Assembly (NCBI GenBank): GCA_028023455.1
Contig: JAQFVV010012983.1
Location: forward strand, 126,001 to 190,000
Direction of reading: 5' to 3'
Origin: Epiperipatus broadwayi
Lineage: Eukaryota > Onychophora > Udeonychophora > Euonychophora > Peripatidae
Length of the DNA: 64,000 bases
The notes beneath the pieces were generated by a model. That model was given only the letters and a program-made list of their open reading frames with translations. It was not told the DNA's origin and did not search any database. Below, piece by piece: positions 9,181 through 21,941 of this stretch. The translations under genes were made by a program, and so were the position numbers. Within the stretch, counting starts at the first letter, position 1, and every line of letters begins with the position of its first letter.

Positions 9181-11682
9181 AACTTCAAGACATTATATAA
9201 ACAAGCAAAAAGACTGGTATATGACATACATGGTTGCAATTGTTTTCATATCTTGGTTTGAAACTTCTCAAGAGTATGTTTTCATGAAATGACATTGTAA
9301 GATGGTTCTATCTTTCAAAATCTTTCACAAAAGCTTTACTGAAAAACTGTTTACATTGAAAAGAAAACAAAGTTGGCAAATTTAAATGAAGATTGCTCAA
9401 GTTTTTTAGATGTGATTGCATTTGTAAATATTGCTTCAAAGCTCTAGAAAATATTACAAAAAATAATTATAAGAAAGTAAAAACATATAAGTAGGATTAA
9501 CTAATAAAGTGTCTTAAGGCATATTCGATGAGCTTGCATTAAACATGAGAGCAAAATATATTGATAGCAATTAATTAAAAGTCAGAAATTATAATTATTT
9601 TGGACAAATTATTAAACTAGATAGAAATGTATTGTATGGTTATTCAAAGAACAGAATTAAATGAAATGTTTTCTGAAAAAATGTTCTAATCATAAATGTC
9701 CATTGTCATTGAACAACAAAATTTCAATTAAAGAGATGTTTTTTTATAAATATGAGACATAGATATTTTCTTATTAGAAGAGCAAAGGATATATCCCAGA
9801 ACATGTAACTAAATATTGAGAGATTAATTCTAAGATTGGTAGATATTACCTGCAGTTAACACAGAATCCCCCAATTGCCAATAGTAAAATGATTCTTATA
9901 AACATAAGAGTTAAACAAAAAATAATGTCTGACTAAGAATAACTACTGTTGCATTGCAAGATAAAATATTGGTTCATTGAAGGCAAGATACTATTTGCAT
10001 ATTAACTGTTTTTGTCAATATTCTGTTTTTTTATTTTACTGACTTGAATCATGTAAATTAGTATAAGACACATTTATTGTGAGCCTCTCATATTTCTATC
10101 AATCTACAAATTAATTGTGAAAATAGAATTATTAACTTACATTGTTATCCTTTAGCTTTGAACTCAGCTTTTATGAATCCAATCTTTTTTTTGTTGTCCC
10201 TTCATTGACTTTGAAATATCAAATGACTAGAGAACAATTTAGCAAAGCAGCTGTTTATAGATCTGGTATTTTTTCATGGCATAATGATTGCACAGAAACT
10301 TAATTTGATACAAGAATTATAACTCGGTGAAGACTTTATAGATAATAAACTTTATTTAGGGCTGTTCATCTTATCCATAAAAGCAAATGGGATCTAGAAA
10401 AAGTCTTAAAATGGCACACATCACATAATTTGATTAGATCAAAGTGCCTGACAGATCATTCATTAAATTAGTACAAGTAATTATGAAATCAGAAATCTTA
10501 ATAGTAAATAATCAAGAAATTTTACTAGTGCAGTATCAAACTTTAATTCTAAGAAGAAGGTAATCGACCTTCCATACATTTGCTGTGCTACAATATTCCA
10601 TTAGCAATCTTAAATATGGTTAAACTCTCAATTCATGTTGCAAGATAAAAATTTTGAAAAAATAATTGCATTTAGGTGTGAAGATAAGACATTGTTCTTA
10701 TCTCTGCAAACTCTTTATCTTGTTATTTGGATCAAGAGTTTAGTCTTATTTGACATCACTAATTGAATATTACAGTGTGGCACATGTGTGGAGTGTTGAT
10801 TACCTTCTTCTTAAAATTCATGTTAACAGTAGTAAATCAAACGATAATTGGTAGTAACAAAAATTTTTTTTTTTTTTAAAAAATAATGATTTATTTAAAC
10901 GATACAACTTTGTATAATGATGATAACATGAATACCAAGTGATGTCAATAGTGAATACATACATGATGTGACCTGAGAAACCACGTACAGGGTCCAAGAC
11001 TCAAGGTTGTTGAACCAACGCTTCAGTAGAGTTCTAGATTTGTCCATCACTTTGTTCCAGTTGGGCAATTATTCATGCTTCTTTGAGCACTGAAAGGCAC
11101 ATCAAAAATCTATAATGAGTATAAGTTTAAAATTATGATATGAAGCAGAAGCTGAGTGGTTTGGGAGAATGTTGTCTAGATCATTGACACACTCCCAATC
11201 CGTCAGTCCAAGTCTAAGCATCTTGAGATCTGTCCATCACTTTCTTATAAGTTAAGCTATTCAGTTCATGATTAAATGTGTTAACTTTTGTCATTGAGGT
11301 AGATGGTGTGTCAATCCACTAATTGGTAGTCCTTAGATAGTCTAGGAGAGTTCTCATATATGACTGAGATCATTTTAGTATTGCATTAATAAGGCTAGGC
11401 TCAAATTTGATCATTGATATCTTGACAATAATCAGTGCACTAACACCGGCCTAGGTTTTCTGGTACAGCCAATCCAGAGCATTTTATCTCTGATGGTATT
11501 ACTCTTGATGAGTGTTCTAAATGCTTAAAGGGTACTGGTGTTCACATTGCCGAGAACAAAACTGCATCTTGTTATCCAGATGGGAAAAAATAGGAAAATT
11601 GCTAATCTAATGTTAGCGAAATTGCCAGCTTTAATTGCTTGCTGGATTAAGAATGTGTCTGTAGAATAATGTTTTACTTTTT
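9181..11682. other. No gene recognised
   Basis: About 2.5 kb of AT-rich sequence with short chance frames only. One 49-codon open stretch at 11444-11592, rich in Cys, Gly and Lys and preceded by a possible AG splice acceptor, reads more protein-like than its surroundings but matches no family I know. Confidence 0.6.
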
Positions 11683-12368
11683 TGTTATGTTGTAGTATGA
11701 TTAATATTAAGAGAAAATACGTTTGAAACTGTGTGTACTCCAGAAGTTAAAAGTGTTAAATAATTACATGTGAAAGTAAATGAGTAGATTTAATAAAAAT
11801 GAAAATTAGAAATTACAAATGGTTTTTTATATAGATATTTTATTAAAAGCAAGGTGTAAAACAAGATGGAAGATCCAAATAAATAATTAATTAAATGAAG
11901 GATTAAAAATGTAAAGAACAATTTAATTAATTAGTTCAGAAATAAGCCCAGAATAATTTGGTGATTAAAATTGATAAGGAATAAACAATAGAACAAAAAG
12001 TAGATATAATCTAGCAGAAAAAGGACAGATTAGTGTCAGTCCTGATTTTCTGAGAGACTTAAGTGTAGCGTGAATTCAGAACAGGACCAACGATGGGAGG
12101 AGACCCAGATATTCGGGTCTGAAGGTACCAAAGATTGACCTAGGGTAATTATACAGACTATACCTGTCTTATTATTATTTTTGTAAGCCTTACAGACACT
12201 AGTAGAACTAATGATAATTATGTTTATAAATGATTGTTATTTTTCATACTAATAAAATCTTGTATCTGTTAAGTGGGATATCTTAATTTTATGCAAGAGA
12301 GTAATAGTTACTCGAATTAGGTCTATTTGGTTGTTTCTCATAAGTAACATTAAATCAAGTACATCACA
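11683..12368 (+). repeat. 5' LTR
   Basis: Begins TGTTATGTTGTAG and ends ACATCACA. It matches 13289-13951 along its length, apart from about 23 extra bases near 11755 and scattered substitutions. Just downstream, TTTTGGTGCAATC is a candidate primer-binding region. Confidence 0.85.
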
Positions 12369-12442
12369 ATTTTGGTGCAATCAGAAGAAAACCTGTATTT
12401 TCAAGCTTATGAAAGAAGTCGGTGAGTTATTAAAGAATTAAA

Positions 12443-12926
12443 ATGTCGATAGGACAAGCTAACATATCAGAATTTGGGATATATAATCCACATGAATGGC
12501 CCTTTTATGTGCTTCAATTACAAAATTATTAAGTTAAATAGTATTATTGAAAATGACAGGAAAGTAGCAGCATTATTATGTTTGTCAGGTAGAAAAGTTA
12601 TTGAAATAGTAAACAAATTATATAATGGACAAGTTACAGATAGTAGTAACTACAATGACCTGGTTTAAAGTCTAACAGATTGTTTTAGCCCAAGACCATC
12701 GAAGTATTTAGCTAGGTTAAAATTGAGGAACCGCAAACAAAACAAACTCGAATTGATAAAAGAATATGATATTGTTCTTCGCCAATTAGCAAAGAATTGC
12801 GAGTACGGCAACTTTATGGAACAAATTCTTATTGACCAGTTATTATGGGGAATGAAGGATGATAAATTGCATCAATCATTATTAATTGAAACTCAGATGA
12901 CTTATGAAGGTGCTATTCAAAAGTGA
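12443..12926 (+). pseudogene. gag: Degraded gypsy Gag capsid
   Basis: Three consecutive frame pieces read as a metazoan gypsy capsid: an ATG at 12443 with an EFGIYNPHEWPFYV start, then RKVAALLCLSGRKVIEIV, then the FSPRPSKY, RNRKQ, EYDIVLRQLAKNCEYG and LLWGMKDDKLHQSLL segments. The order fits the usual 'fly/nematode-type' capsid. At least one frameshift near 12530 and a stop near 12666 break it. It lies just after the 5' LTR as expected. It is non-functional as read. Confidence 0.75.
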
Positions 12927-12984
12927 ATAGTATATGAATCAGTGGTAGAACAAGTTTTAGCTTTCTCAAATTGAACGGGAGTGA

Positions 12985-13251
12985 TCAAAGCAAATTTATG
13001 ATATTAAAGGCGAAAACGTAAACATATATAAGTGTCACAAAAATCATATTTGTAAATGTGAAGATGACATACAACTAGATATGTTACAGCAGTTCCAACA
13101 TGCAAATGAAAAGAATTCAGATAAACAGATGATACTGACAGACATCGAAGAAGATGCGGTTGAAGAGGATAAAATACAGATTGAAAAGAGGAAATTACCT
13201 AGACCAATACGATGTAAAAGAAAACAGTTGTACCAAAAAGAATATGTATAA
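12985..13251 (+). pseudogene. Residual coding segment (Gag zinc-knuckle scrap and/or Pol C-terminus)
   Basis: An 88-codon open stretch ending in TAA at 13249-13251. It holds a C/H-rich patch (YKCHKNHICKC) and an acidic stretch followed by a basic tail (KRKLPRPIRCKRKQLYQKEYV-type), like the tail of many gypsy Pol proteins. This suggests the deletion joined the end of gag to the end of pol. No enzyme domain remains. Confidence 0.4.
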
Positions 13252-13277
13252 GATGGATATACCGTAACTTCTGGAGT

Positions 13278-13288
13278 GGGGGAGGAAT
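13278..13288 (+). promoter_or_regulatory. Polypurine tract
   Basis: GGGGGAGGAAT directly precedes the TG start of the 3' LTR. Confidence 0.7.
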
Positions 13289-13951
13289 TGTTATGTTGTA
13301 GTATGATTAATATTAAATGAAAATACGTTTGAAACTGTGTGTACTCCAGAAGTTAAAAGTAAACGAGTAGATTTAATAAAAATGAAAATTAGAAATTACA
13401 AATGGTTTTTCATATAGATATTTTATTAAAAGCAAGGTGTAAAACAAGATGGAAGATCCGAATAAATAATTAATTAAATGAAGGATTAAAAATGTAAAGA
13501 ACAATTTAATTAATTAGTTCAGAAATAAGCCCTGAATAATTTGGTGATTAAAATTGATAAGGAATAAACAATAGAACAAAAAGTAGATATAATCTAGCAG
13601 AAAAAGGACAGACTAGTGTCAGTCCTGATTTTCTGAGAGTCTTAAGTGTAGCGTGAATTCAGAACAGGACCAACGATGGGAGGAGACACAGATATTCGTG
13701 TCTGAAGGTACCAAAGACTGACCTAGGGTAATTATACAGACTATACCTGTCTTATTATTATTTTTGTAAGCCTTACAGGCACTAGTAGAACTAATGATAA
13801 TTCTGTTTATAAATGATTGTTATTTTTCATACTAATAAAATCTTGTATCTATTAAGTGGAATATCTTAATTTTATGCAAAAGAGTAATAGTTACTCGAAT
13901 TAGGTCTATTTGGTTGTTTCTCGTAAGTAACATTAAATCAAATACATCACA
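13289..13951 (+). repeat. 3' LTR
   Basis: Direct copy of 11683-12368 with the same TG...CA ends, followed by CTTTT, which resembles the bases before the 5' LTR. Confidence 0.85.
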
Positions 13952-14862
13952 CTTTTCGACAATGAAAGACCTAAAAAACAAATTGTTAAATTTATATATG
14001 TGAAAAAAAAGATGAAATTGAATTATTCCACGTGTTTAATCAAAAAAAAAAAAGATTAATTAATCTTTATCTAACTCAAGGATACCCTTTAGTCTAATCA
14101 ATAATCATTAGTAATTATTAATGTTTTTGTTTAAAATGGGTGATATAAATTATAAAAGTTATGATTGCAGAAAGTTTGACATTTGTTGTAAAACAAATGT
14201 TAATGTGTGTATATTATATATACGTATGTATTATAATCATGTGATCTAGCCAAGCATGGTATTGTTCGAAATTAAAAGTTGTTTTATCCTCTAATAAAGA
14301 GTCTGACCAAATACTTTAAAGTAGAAAAAATGAAAGCAATTAAAATAAAAATAATTATCTTGACTGCTAACTATCTCTAAAAAAAAAAAAAAGGCCAACT
14401 AAAAAGTAGGAATAGAAAAAATCGAAAAGTAATCTATATTTTGCTTGAATTGATGTAAATACAAAGATGGCAATTAATTTATTTTAAAATCAAATTTGAA
14501 ACTAAAACATCTGTAAAACTATACGTTCTAAAAGTTATACATTTAGTTATAAGAAATAAATGTTAAGTTAGCCTGTATTCTCTGGTTTTTTTTTAAATAT
14601 TAGTTTAAGGCGTGTTTTAAAGTAAACAATTTATACATTTTTCTAAAAAAAAGAAAGGATAATAGGAATATCTAAGTAATAAATATGATAGACAAAAGTA
14701 AATAAAATACACCTACGTTTTTAAAAGTCAGAAATGAATTTTTGTACTATAATTATAAAAATTTATTTTTTCTGCAAATCAATTTCTTGTTTTAATTAAA
14801 ATTAAATCTGGTAATCAATATCCATTAAAACAGCTGATTAGTCAGGAGTATCCGTTTAATAG
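13952..14862. other. No gene recognised
   Basis: AT-rich sequence with A-runs near 14040 and 14385. Nothing else was seen. Confidence 0.6.
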
Positions 14863-15049
14863 AGCCAGCATTTAAAATATCTTTGTAAGGAACCTCCCCC
14901 CCCCCAAACCCCTGACCATGGTTTCATGCTTTGGCACTCCTCAGAGAGGTGCCAGGGTAGCCTCTCTGAGGAGTGTCAAAACACGAAACCATGATCAGGG
15001 ATTTGTGGGGGGGGGGGTCCTGACAGAGATATTTTAAATGCTGGCTCTG
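14863..15049. mobile_element. Fold-back MITE with C-run/G-run arms
   Basis: Two ~88-bp arms (14863-14952 and 14962-15049) are near-perfect inverted copies around a ~9-bp loop. Each arm starts with AGAGCCAGC, contains a C9-10 or G12 homopolymer and a paired GAGG/CCTC core. It is much GC-richer than its surroundings. No ORF. Confidence 0.75.
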
Positions 15050-15440
15050 GCTAAGCATTTATCACAAAGCTTGTTGAGGAATTGGCAATTCTCATTGTTT
15101 ATCACTATTGAATGTATTAAATAAAGTAGGTGAAATACTGATCTGTGTGAGAGTCTGTTCTACAGAAAATTTTAATTATTATGATTATCATTTAGTAGCA
15201 TTTAATTTTTTTTTTTTAGAGAGAGCATTTCGTCAAATAAATTAATAGCTTTCTTGTACTTTCACGACCATTTTTCCCAAGAAATGATAAACTGATGTTA
15301 AATCAGTAAAGATAACACCGATTTTTAATTTATTTTCAAAGACTTTTCAAATTGCCTGCACCAATATTAATTATGTAAATAAATATAAAGCTTAATTATG
15401 GAAATGATTACATCTGAAAATATTTGTATAATACACAACC

Positions 15441-15523
15441 CACTTTTTATATCAATACTTAACTATTTGACAAATAGCCATTTTTAATCTGAGAAATAGT
15501 TTTGTATTGATATAAAAAAGTGA
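15441..15523. repeat. Short palindrome
   Basis: Arms of about 28 bp (TTTTTATATCAATAC and its complement) around an AT-rich loop. A 14-base word (AGTTGAAAGTTCAT) is repeated twice just downstream at 15529-15558. Confidence 0.6.
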
Positions 15524-15667
15524 GTATTAGTTGAAAGTTCATAGTTGAAAGTTCATTAAAATGATTCTTTGAGAATCTACCTTATAAATTATCAAGCAAT
15601 ATTTTCAGACTTGGTTATTCTGTGAATAGTCAGAATAAATGTAAAGTTATATATATATGTGTGTGTG

Positions 15668-16124
15668 TAATATTCAAATCAATATATATATATATCAAAA
15701 TACAGTAAAGTTCACATAGATTATCTTATTTTTAGAAGTACTTTCAATTATACATCTTGTAGTCTTTACCAACTATATAACATTAAATAATCAAAGTGAG
15801 ACAACCATTCACAATACCCATAGTTCAATTCAGATTTCCCACAATTGTGTTATTTTAACATTTGATGACTGCTGACTCGTTAACATTTGACAATTTCTTA
15901 AAATCAACATAGCCTCAGCAGTCATCAAATGTTAAAATAACAGAATTGTAGGAAATCAGAATTGAACTATGGATATTGTGAAGGGTTGTCTCATTTTGAT
16001 TATTAAATGTTATATAGTTGATAAAGACTATAAGATGTATAGTTGAAAAAACTTCTAAAAATAAAATAATTTATGTGAATTTTACTGTATTTTGATGTAT
16101 ATATATATATTGATTTGAATATTA
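15668..16124. mobile_element. Fold-back element with ~210-bp arms
   Basis: Left arm 15668-15876 and right arm 15915-16124 are inverted copies, both ending in TAATATTCAAATCA outside and TCAGCAGTCATC inside, with a ~38-bp spacer. The arms contain TA microsatellite. There is no coding capacity and no clear target duplication. Confidence 0.75.
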
Positions 16125-16148
16125 CATATATTGTGGAATATATATATA

Positions 16149-16815
16149 TGAAAAGTAAGTTACTGTTAACACTAACTGAAATAATTATAGAAAATATACA
16201 AACCATTATACAATTACAAATATCCAGTAACGCCCTCTGTTTAAAGTACTATATCTCAATAATAGTTTGTCTTTAATAACTTTGTAAACTTGTTAGTTTA
16301 TTAGCAAAATTTAAGATCGTTTGCTTATTTAAAATTTCATGCTCTGTGTTTGAGTAGGTCTGTATTTCAATATTTAACATCGTTTAGCATACAACCGTAA
16401 AGTGGTATCATTTTACGGTTTGCTATTATTGAGATATAGTACTTTAAACAGAGGGCGTTACTGGATATTTGTAATTGTATAATGGTTTGTATATTTTCTA
16501 TAATTATTTCAGTTAGTGTTAACAGTAACTTACTTTTCATTTATAGTTTGGGAGGAGTTTAAAGATTAAAATCTAATGTTTAGTTTGTCTTTAATAACTT
16601 TGTAAACTTGTTAGTTTATTAGCAAAATTTAAGATCGTTTGCTTATTTAAAATTTCATGCTCTGTGTTTGAGTAGGTCTGTATTTCAATATTTAACATCG
16701 TTTAGCATACAACCGTAAAGTGGTATCATTTTACGGTTTGCTATTATAGAGATATAGTACTTTAAACAGAGGGCGTTACTGGATATTTGTAATTGTATAA
16801 TGGTTTGTATATATA
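16149..16815. mobile_element. MITE with ~115-bp inverted arms and an internal tandem duplication
   Basis: Inverted arms at about 16149-16265 and 16425-16540 surround a ~160-bp core. The core plus right arm is repeated directly at 16582-16815, 318 bp further on, and the second copy stops at a TA repeat. Both copies keep the CAGAGGGCGTTACTGG word. Confidence 0.7.
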
Positions 16816-16819
16816 TATT

Positions 16820-17340
16820 CAATTGAAGATTTACACATGCTATAGATGTAAATAAAATATTATCAGAAGACATTCATGTATAATTTATTGAAAATACATA
16901 TACAAAACAATATTTTTGCCAGATCACACTGTTTGTCAACTGGCAACAAATATTATAAAATAATTGTAGAGGTACTATAAACACTGATGTATAAATGAAT
17001 GTTCTATTAATAGATAATAATAATTATCAAAAATTATTCAGATTAATATTTTTTAAAAAGTGTCAAATAAAAAGTAATTTGCATGTATCATCATATTTGT
17101 TGATACAATCTGGCCTTTTAAAAAAATCTCAATGGCTTCTTTCATCTGACATTGTTGGAGAGTATCACACCTGGATAGTATTTTCATATTAGAAAAATCA
17201 ATACTATAACCTGTATCTATAGCATAGAGATGTAGTGCTGATAGTAATGAGTACTTTTTAATTGCATTACTATGTTCATCTCTTTTACGATTGATGTCCA
17301 GTGTGACCTGGTCAAAACATTGGTTTATATATTGTAACAT
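16820..17340 (-). mobile_element. Penelope-like element, 3' end fragment
   Basis: Minus-strand fragment with the degraded endonuclease tail (17053-17340) followed by ~230 bp of 3' sequence. Related sequence lies at 36700-36838 and 38900-39060, where a solo LTR interrupts it. Outer ends are not defined. Confidence 0.5.
17053..17340 (-). pseudogene. Penelope-like element: C-terminal part of the GIY-YIG endonuclease region
   Basis: A 95-codon minus-strand stretch. It shows the order expected after the GIY-YIG core of Penelope-like Pol: an RxxEHxxAI segment, SALHLYAIDTG, IDFSNMKIL and MKEAIEI, the last carrying the conserved Glu. A relic of the same type with more of the tail lies at 39146-39361. 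Reverse transcriptase and the GIY-YIG start are absent. Penelope-like elements are one of the two element types known to carry hammerhead ribozymes, so this could be a relic of the machinery that moved the ribozyme repeats. That link is inference. Confidence 0.55.
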
Positions 17341-20300
17341 AATAAAAGTTCAAAAGATATTACCATACCTGAGTAGTCCATAGAATGATCATAAGTAAAG
17401 GTTCATAATATATAACACTATCAAGAATTATAAGCAAATTATTAATAACAAGTATTTTGACTCAGGTATATGGAAAGTAGATCTTATCCACTTTCATTTC
17501 TTGGTTTGATGTTAAGTGCATGTTTAAACAAATACTAAGTGAATATGGTCTAGCAGGGTGCCACTAGATTATCTGAATCTAGACACGGTTATATCTAATA
17601 ACCTTTCACATGTACTGGATTTGAATCCCCTCTTTTGGTACTTTATTTCTAATTAAAAATGAGAGATTTTGCTTTTTGAGCCATATCACTATACGCACTA
17701 ATATTTAGGCAAAAGTAAAACATCTTCAAACCAAAGTGGAGTATATTAGACATAAATCATTTCTCAGACCTTAGCATAAATGCGTTTCAGTATTTTTATA
17801 AGTTTTACTAGCTCAGATTATATATAACTAATTTAGGATGGCAATTCACTCCTCCTTGCATGAAATAGATGATGGGATGTGGTTATAATAATACTAAGAG
17901 ATCACTAAATATTATAAAATCAATATTTATTTATGGCCTTTAAACAGTTAAACAGCTCATTAATTAAAACGTTGATGACGATGATGATGATGATAATAAT
18001 AACGATAATGACAAGGGTTTCAACTACAGCTCTAGGACTAAGCCTAAACATAAAACTAAATTTTATAAAGAAATTCATAATTATTGCTTAATTTTAGCAT
18101 ATTTACTTATATCTTAAATAACTAATATTCAACCATTGATGATGATGAATAATCACACTTAACCAAGACTACACTTAATGAAATATATACGCCTCGTTTA
18201 ATAAATCAAACTAATATTTATTACTGCATTTCTAACATATACATAAAATTTCTAGATAAATATGACAATTGACATGAATAATAATAATAATAATTGATTA
18301 TATAACAATCCTCAGATTAATTTTAAGTTCTTCCCCCTTTCCCTTCAAATGTATTTTGTATTAAGTTGGACGTCACATTGACCATGATTTTCACTCCATG
18401 AGAAAAGTATTTCAGAAAAAAAAATATTATCTGCTCATTAGCACACATACTTTAAAATCTAACATGTAAATAGAATGTAAAAAAAAAAAATGTTAGTAGA
18501 ATTGAAAGAGCAAGTTTTAGAAAAGAGTTTTAAATCATTATCTCCCCCTCCCTTCCAAGCGCTGAAATCTATACTGAACTTGAAACAAACTAATCTAATA
18601 TTCTAACACTACTTGTTACTCCACATTCAATCGCAATTATACACATATAAAATATCATTATGTATGTGCGTGTTTTATCCCATGATAACAAAATATTATT
18701 TAAAACCAAAATAATAATATATTAGTTAAAAATAAAATCATAATACCATATAAAAAAAAATTGTTTTACACATTAATATTTTTTTATAACTGTAACATTA
18801 ATAAACAAATAATTTTTATACATTCAAGATCATTTATGAAGCTCAAAGTTATTATTAGTAAGACATTCTTGTTTTTAATCGATCTGAATAGTCTTTAAAA
18901 GTTCTTTAAATAAAATATATCACTTTATTGCTAAAATGTTTATTAAGACTGATATCATAAAGAAAATAGATATAAAAAGTCATATTACTGATCTTTTGTT
19001 TGTGGCGAATTTCCAAGGGTTCAAACTTGTCTTGTATATTGTCTATAGTTCTGCAGCTACCATTTACATTTTATGTGGGAACAATCTCTTTCCTGAGGTG
19101 TATAACTATTTGATGATGATGACTCTATTGAGGTTATTTGCCTTAGTGGATAATTTGGAAATCATTATACTAATTTTTCTTCTCTTCCTGTCAAGCATGT
19201 GGATGAAACACAGCAGTTGTTTTCACATTTATAAATTTTCTTGAGTTTAAAATCAGTTGTTGTAACAATTAATTGGACTTGATGATTAATATTTATCAGT
19301 AGATGAATTCATCTTCTTTGAATGCAGGTGAATGCTTTCTTCCTTCTATTAAAAACATCTTATTTATCTGGTCAGTTAAAAGGTGTAGAATATTATTTTA
19401 GACACATCTTTTCTTTCCTATGTGATGTGCTGCTTCCCCAGATGGTCCGGAACCGATGGGACATACATATAATTTTTCTAGCAAGACATTTTTTTTTATA
19501 TTTTCAGCATTCAATTTGATAGTTTAACAATCTGAATCAACCACAATAAACCTAATAATAATTCAAGACAGCTTTTTATATCCAATTTTTAGCTACCTTA
19601 ACCAATCAGAGATAGCATCACTTGCTATTTTTGGACAAATTTGTTTTAATTAGATCTGTAATTTATTTTCAACTAAATTATTTTTCAACTGAAAAGTTTA
19701 ATCCTTTTTCCAGACACTTTTGTTTAAAAAAAAATAGACTCAATCCTTATTTCCTTTCTTTTCTCTTTTTTCTTTTTTAACATCCAGGTAACACTTCAAA
19801 TCTTTGAGCTTCCTTCTTTAGATCTTGAGATAAGACAATTCAAAATTAGAGCTCTGACCCATTATAAGCTTCCAAAGTGAAACAATCATTTACAAAAAAA
19901 AAAATTGCTACAAAGATCGATATCTGATTAAACAGATTTCCTCTTTTAACAAAAAATTGTACAGAAAAAAATAATTTGACAGATTTAATACTTCCTTTTC
20001 TTTCAATATTTAGGAAATGTAAATTTTTGTATGTAATGTACACACATCCTTCATTCTTTCAAATCATTCATAAACTAACCTTAAATAATATGATTGCTAG
20101 CTTAGTAATTATAACCCAATTATTTAATTAAATCTGTAACTTTTAAATCCCACTTATAATTAAAGAAAAGCAAAATAAAAGCATAGAATAAAATATTAGA
20201 ATTGATCAAGCATAGGTTAGTTTTAAAGAAAGTTAAAATGTTGAATATTTGAAATATAAAACAATTAAATAATTTACACATACATTGCCTATATGTATGC

Positions 20301-20723
20301 ATTATAACTTTGCTTTTTAAAGAAAATTTAAATATTAAATAGTTTAAATGTGTGTATTACCTTTCTATCAACACACAAACAAATAAATCATATAATTGTT
20401 GACCCACTCTCTTTCTGTTTAAAGCTTTTAGAATTTTGATCTGGTAGGGTTTGAACTTGGATGCCCTACAGCTTCATTTATGATTATATAAAAATGTGAT
20501 GATGATTTTTGGTTTACCTTTTCTACATGCACATTACTATAAATTTGACTAGTGACCAAATTGTAATGGCACAATATATATATTCTGATTATTTATTAAG
20601 TACACGGGAAGTTTTTAATTAGAACAAGATTTAATCTTTTACTTATGCACCTTAAATATTTATATAATAGCCAAACAATGTAGTTTTTATTATAGAGGGA
20701 CCTCTCAAATCTCATATATATAA
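17341..20723. other. No gene recognised
   Basis: About 3.4 kb of AT-rich sequence. It holds a GAT/GATAAT microsatellite near 17970-18005 and several A-runs. A 102-codon frame at 18936-19244 is hydrophobic and has no family signature; it is probably chance. Confidence 0.6.
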
Positions 20724-21205
20724 GGCATATTTTGCAGGTTCATCCATGTTCAAAAATTTAAATATTGATATACTGACTCCATCATTTATGAGTGAATATT
20801 GAATGTATAGAAAATTTTAAACTTTATTTAAACTTTTCAAATACAAACAACTTGTTAGTAATAACACACAAATAGACAATACAGGTTATTACTAACAAGT
20901 TGTTTGTATTTGAAAAGTTTAAATAAAGTTTAAAATTTTCTATACATTCAATATTCACTCATAAATGATGGAAATAGTCCAACATATTACATCTTATAAT
21001 ATACCATCATTACAAACCTTCAGACAAATATTGATATACTGACGTTTCGACTTGATCACACAAGTCATCCACTGGGTGATAAAAGGTACATCAATATTTA
21101 AATTTTTAACAATATCACCCAGTGGATGACTTGTGTGATCAAGTCGAAACGTCAGTATATCAATATTTAAATTTTTTTAGCATGGATGAACCCGCAAAAT
21201 ATGTC
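20724..21205. mobile_element. Nested fold-back element with hammerhead-like motifs
   Basis: Terminal inverted repeats of ~54 bp (20724-20776 and 21151-21205) enclose two further palindromes: 20787-20872 with 20885-20968, and 21027-21075 with 21112-21160. The second pair carries, on both strands, a GACTTG/CAAGTC hairpin followed by GAAACGTC, the 3' half of a hammerhead as known from Penelope-like elements. The 5' core block reads GGATGA rather than CTGATGA, so it looks decayed. The ends resemble family C at 22800-23450. Confidence 0.65.
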
Positions 21206-21928
21206 TATTATATATGCAACCCATGAAAATCTTCGAATCAATATATATATATATTTATCAGTTCGATAACATGTATATTACATACATGTGATATTAATGG
21301 CAGCTTATTATATGTCATAAACTGGATATAACTGAATATTTATTTATATTATTTTTACTAATACAATTCTTTTATAAGGATTAATTGCGGTTTCATTTTT
21401 ATATAATGATAACATATTTAATATTATAATATAGTAGGCAATAAAATGTTTAATTTATTTTTTAATAAATAGTTTTAGTATTTTATTATATTGTTTACTA
21501 TTCTTTTTTTATGTCCTGCAAGAGTTAAAAAAATGAAATTATGTAATTTGAGTAAGTCTATTTTAAAAGACAATCAATATCAGCGATATTATTAAAAATA
21601 TTAAATTTAAAATCTAATATTTTTAGCAATATTCAAAAAGAAAAATATAATAATTACTGTTGGAATTCAATTAATAATTTCTTTTCTCAAAATAATTATA
21701 AGAAGATTTAAAACAGAGTTAATCCTTTGCAATGAAAATGTTCAACATAAAAGAAAATTTCTAATTTATTTCCAAGAATTTATATCATGAAAAATTTAAT
21801 AACTAAACTGACTTCTAGTTCAAAAAGTGAAATATACTTATAATATTTAGCTAGATCTATAATTATAAAATAATCAATATATATGTAGAAAGAGAGAGAT
21901 CTAAATATTAAGGTATAAATATAATTTC
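21206..21928. other. No gene recognised
   Basis: AT-rich sequence with TA microsatellite near 21241. Nothing else was seen. Confidence 0.6.
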
Positions 21929-21941
21929 TATAATCAGCTAT

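Larger units (their letters stand above)
11683..13951 (+). mobile_element. Internally deleted LTR retrotransposon
   Basis: Two direct repeats of 686 and 663 bp (TGTTATG...CATCACA) bracket a 0.9 kb interior with a gag remnant, a scrap of a later coding region and a polypurine tract. Almost all of pol is missing. The flanks CTTTT(T) and CTTTT suggest a 5-bp target duplication with one-base slippage. The high LTR similarity implies fairly recent insertion, so a defective copy was probably mobilised by another element. Confidence 0.85.

Noticed and set aside
9071-9292. 73-codon frame at the edge of the family A array
   Set aside because: It lies across a non-coding ribozyme unit and unique flank; other copies of the unit do not keep the frame.
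18936-19244. 102-codon frame resembling a membrane protein
   Set aside because: Hydrophobic composition is expected in AT-rich DNA; no motif, homologue or upstream signal was recognised.
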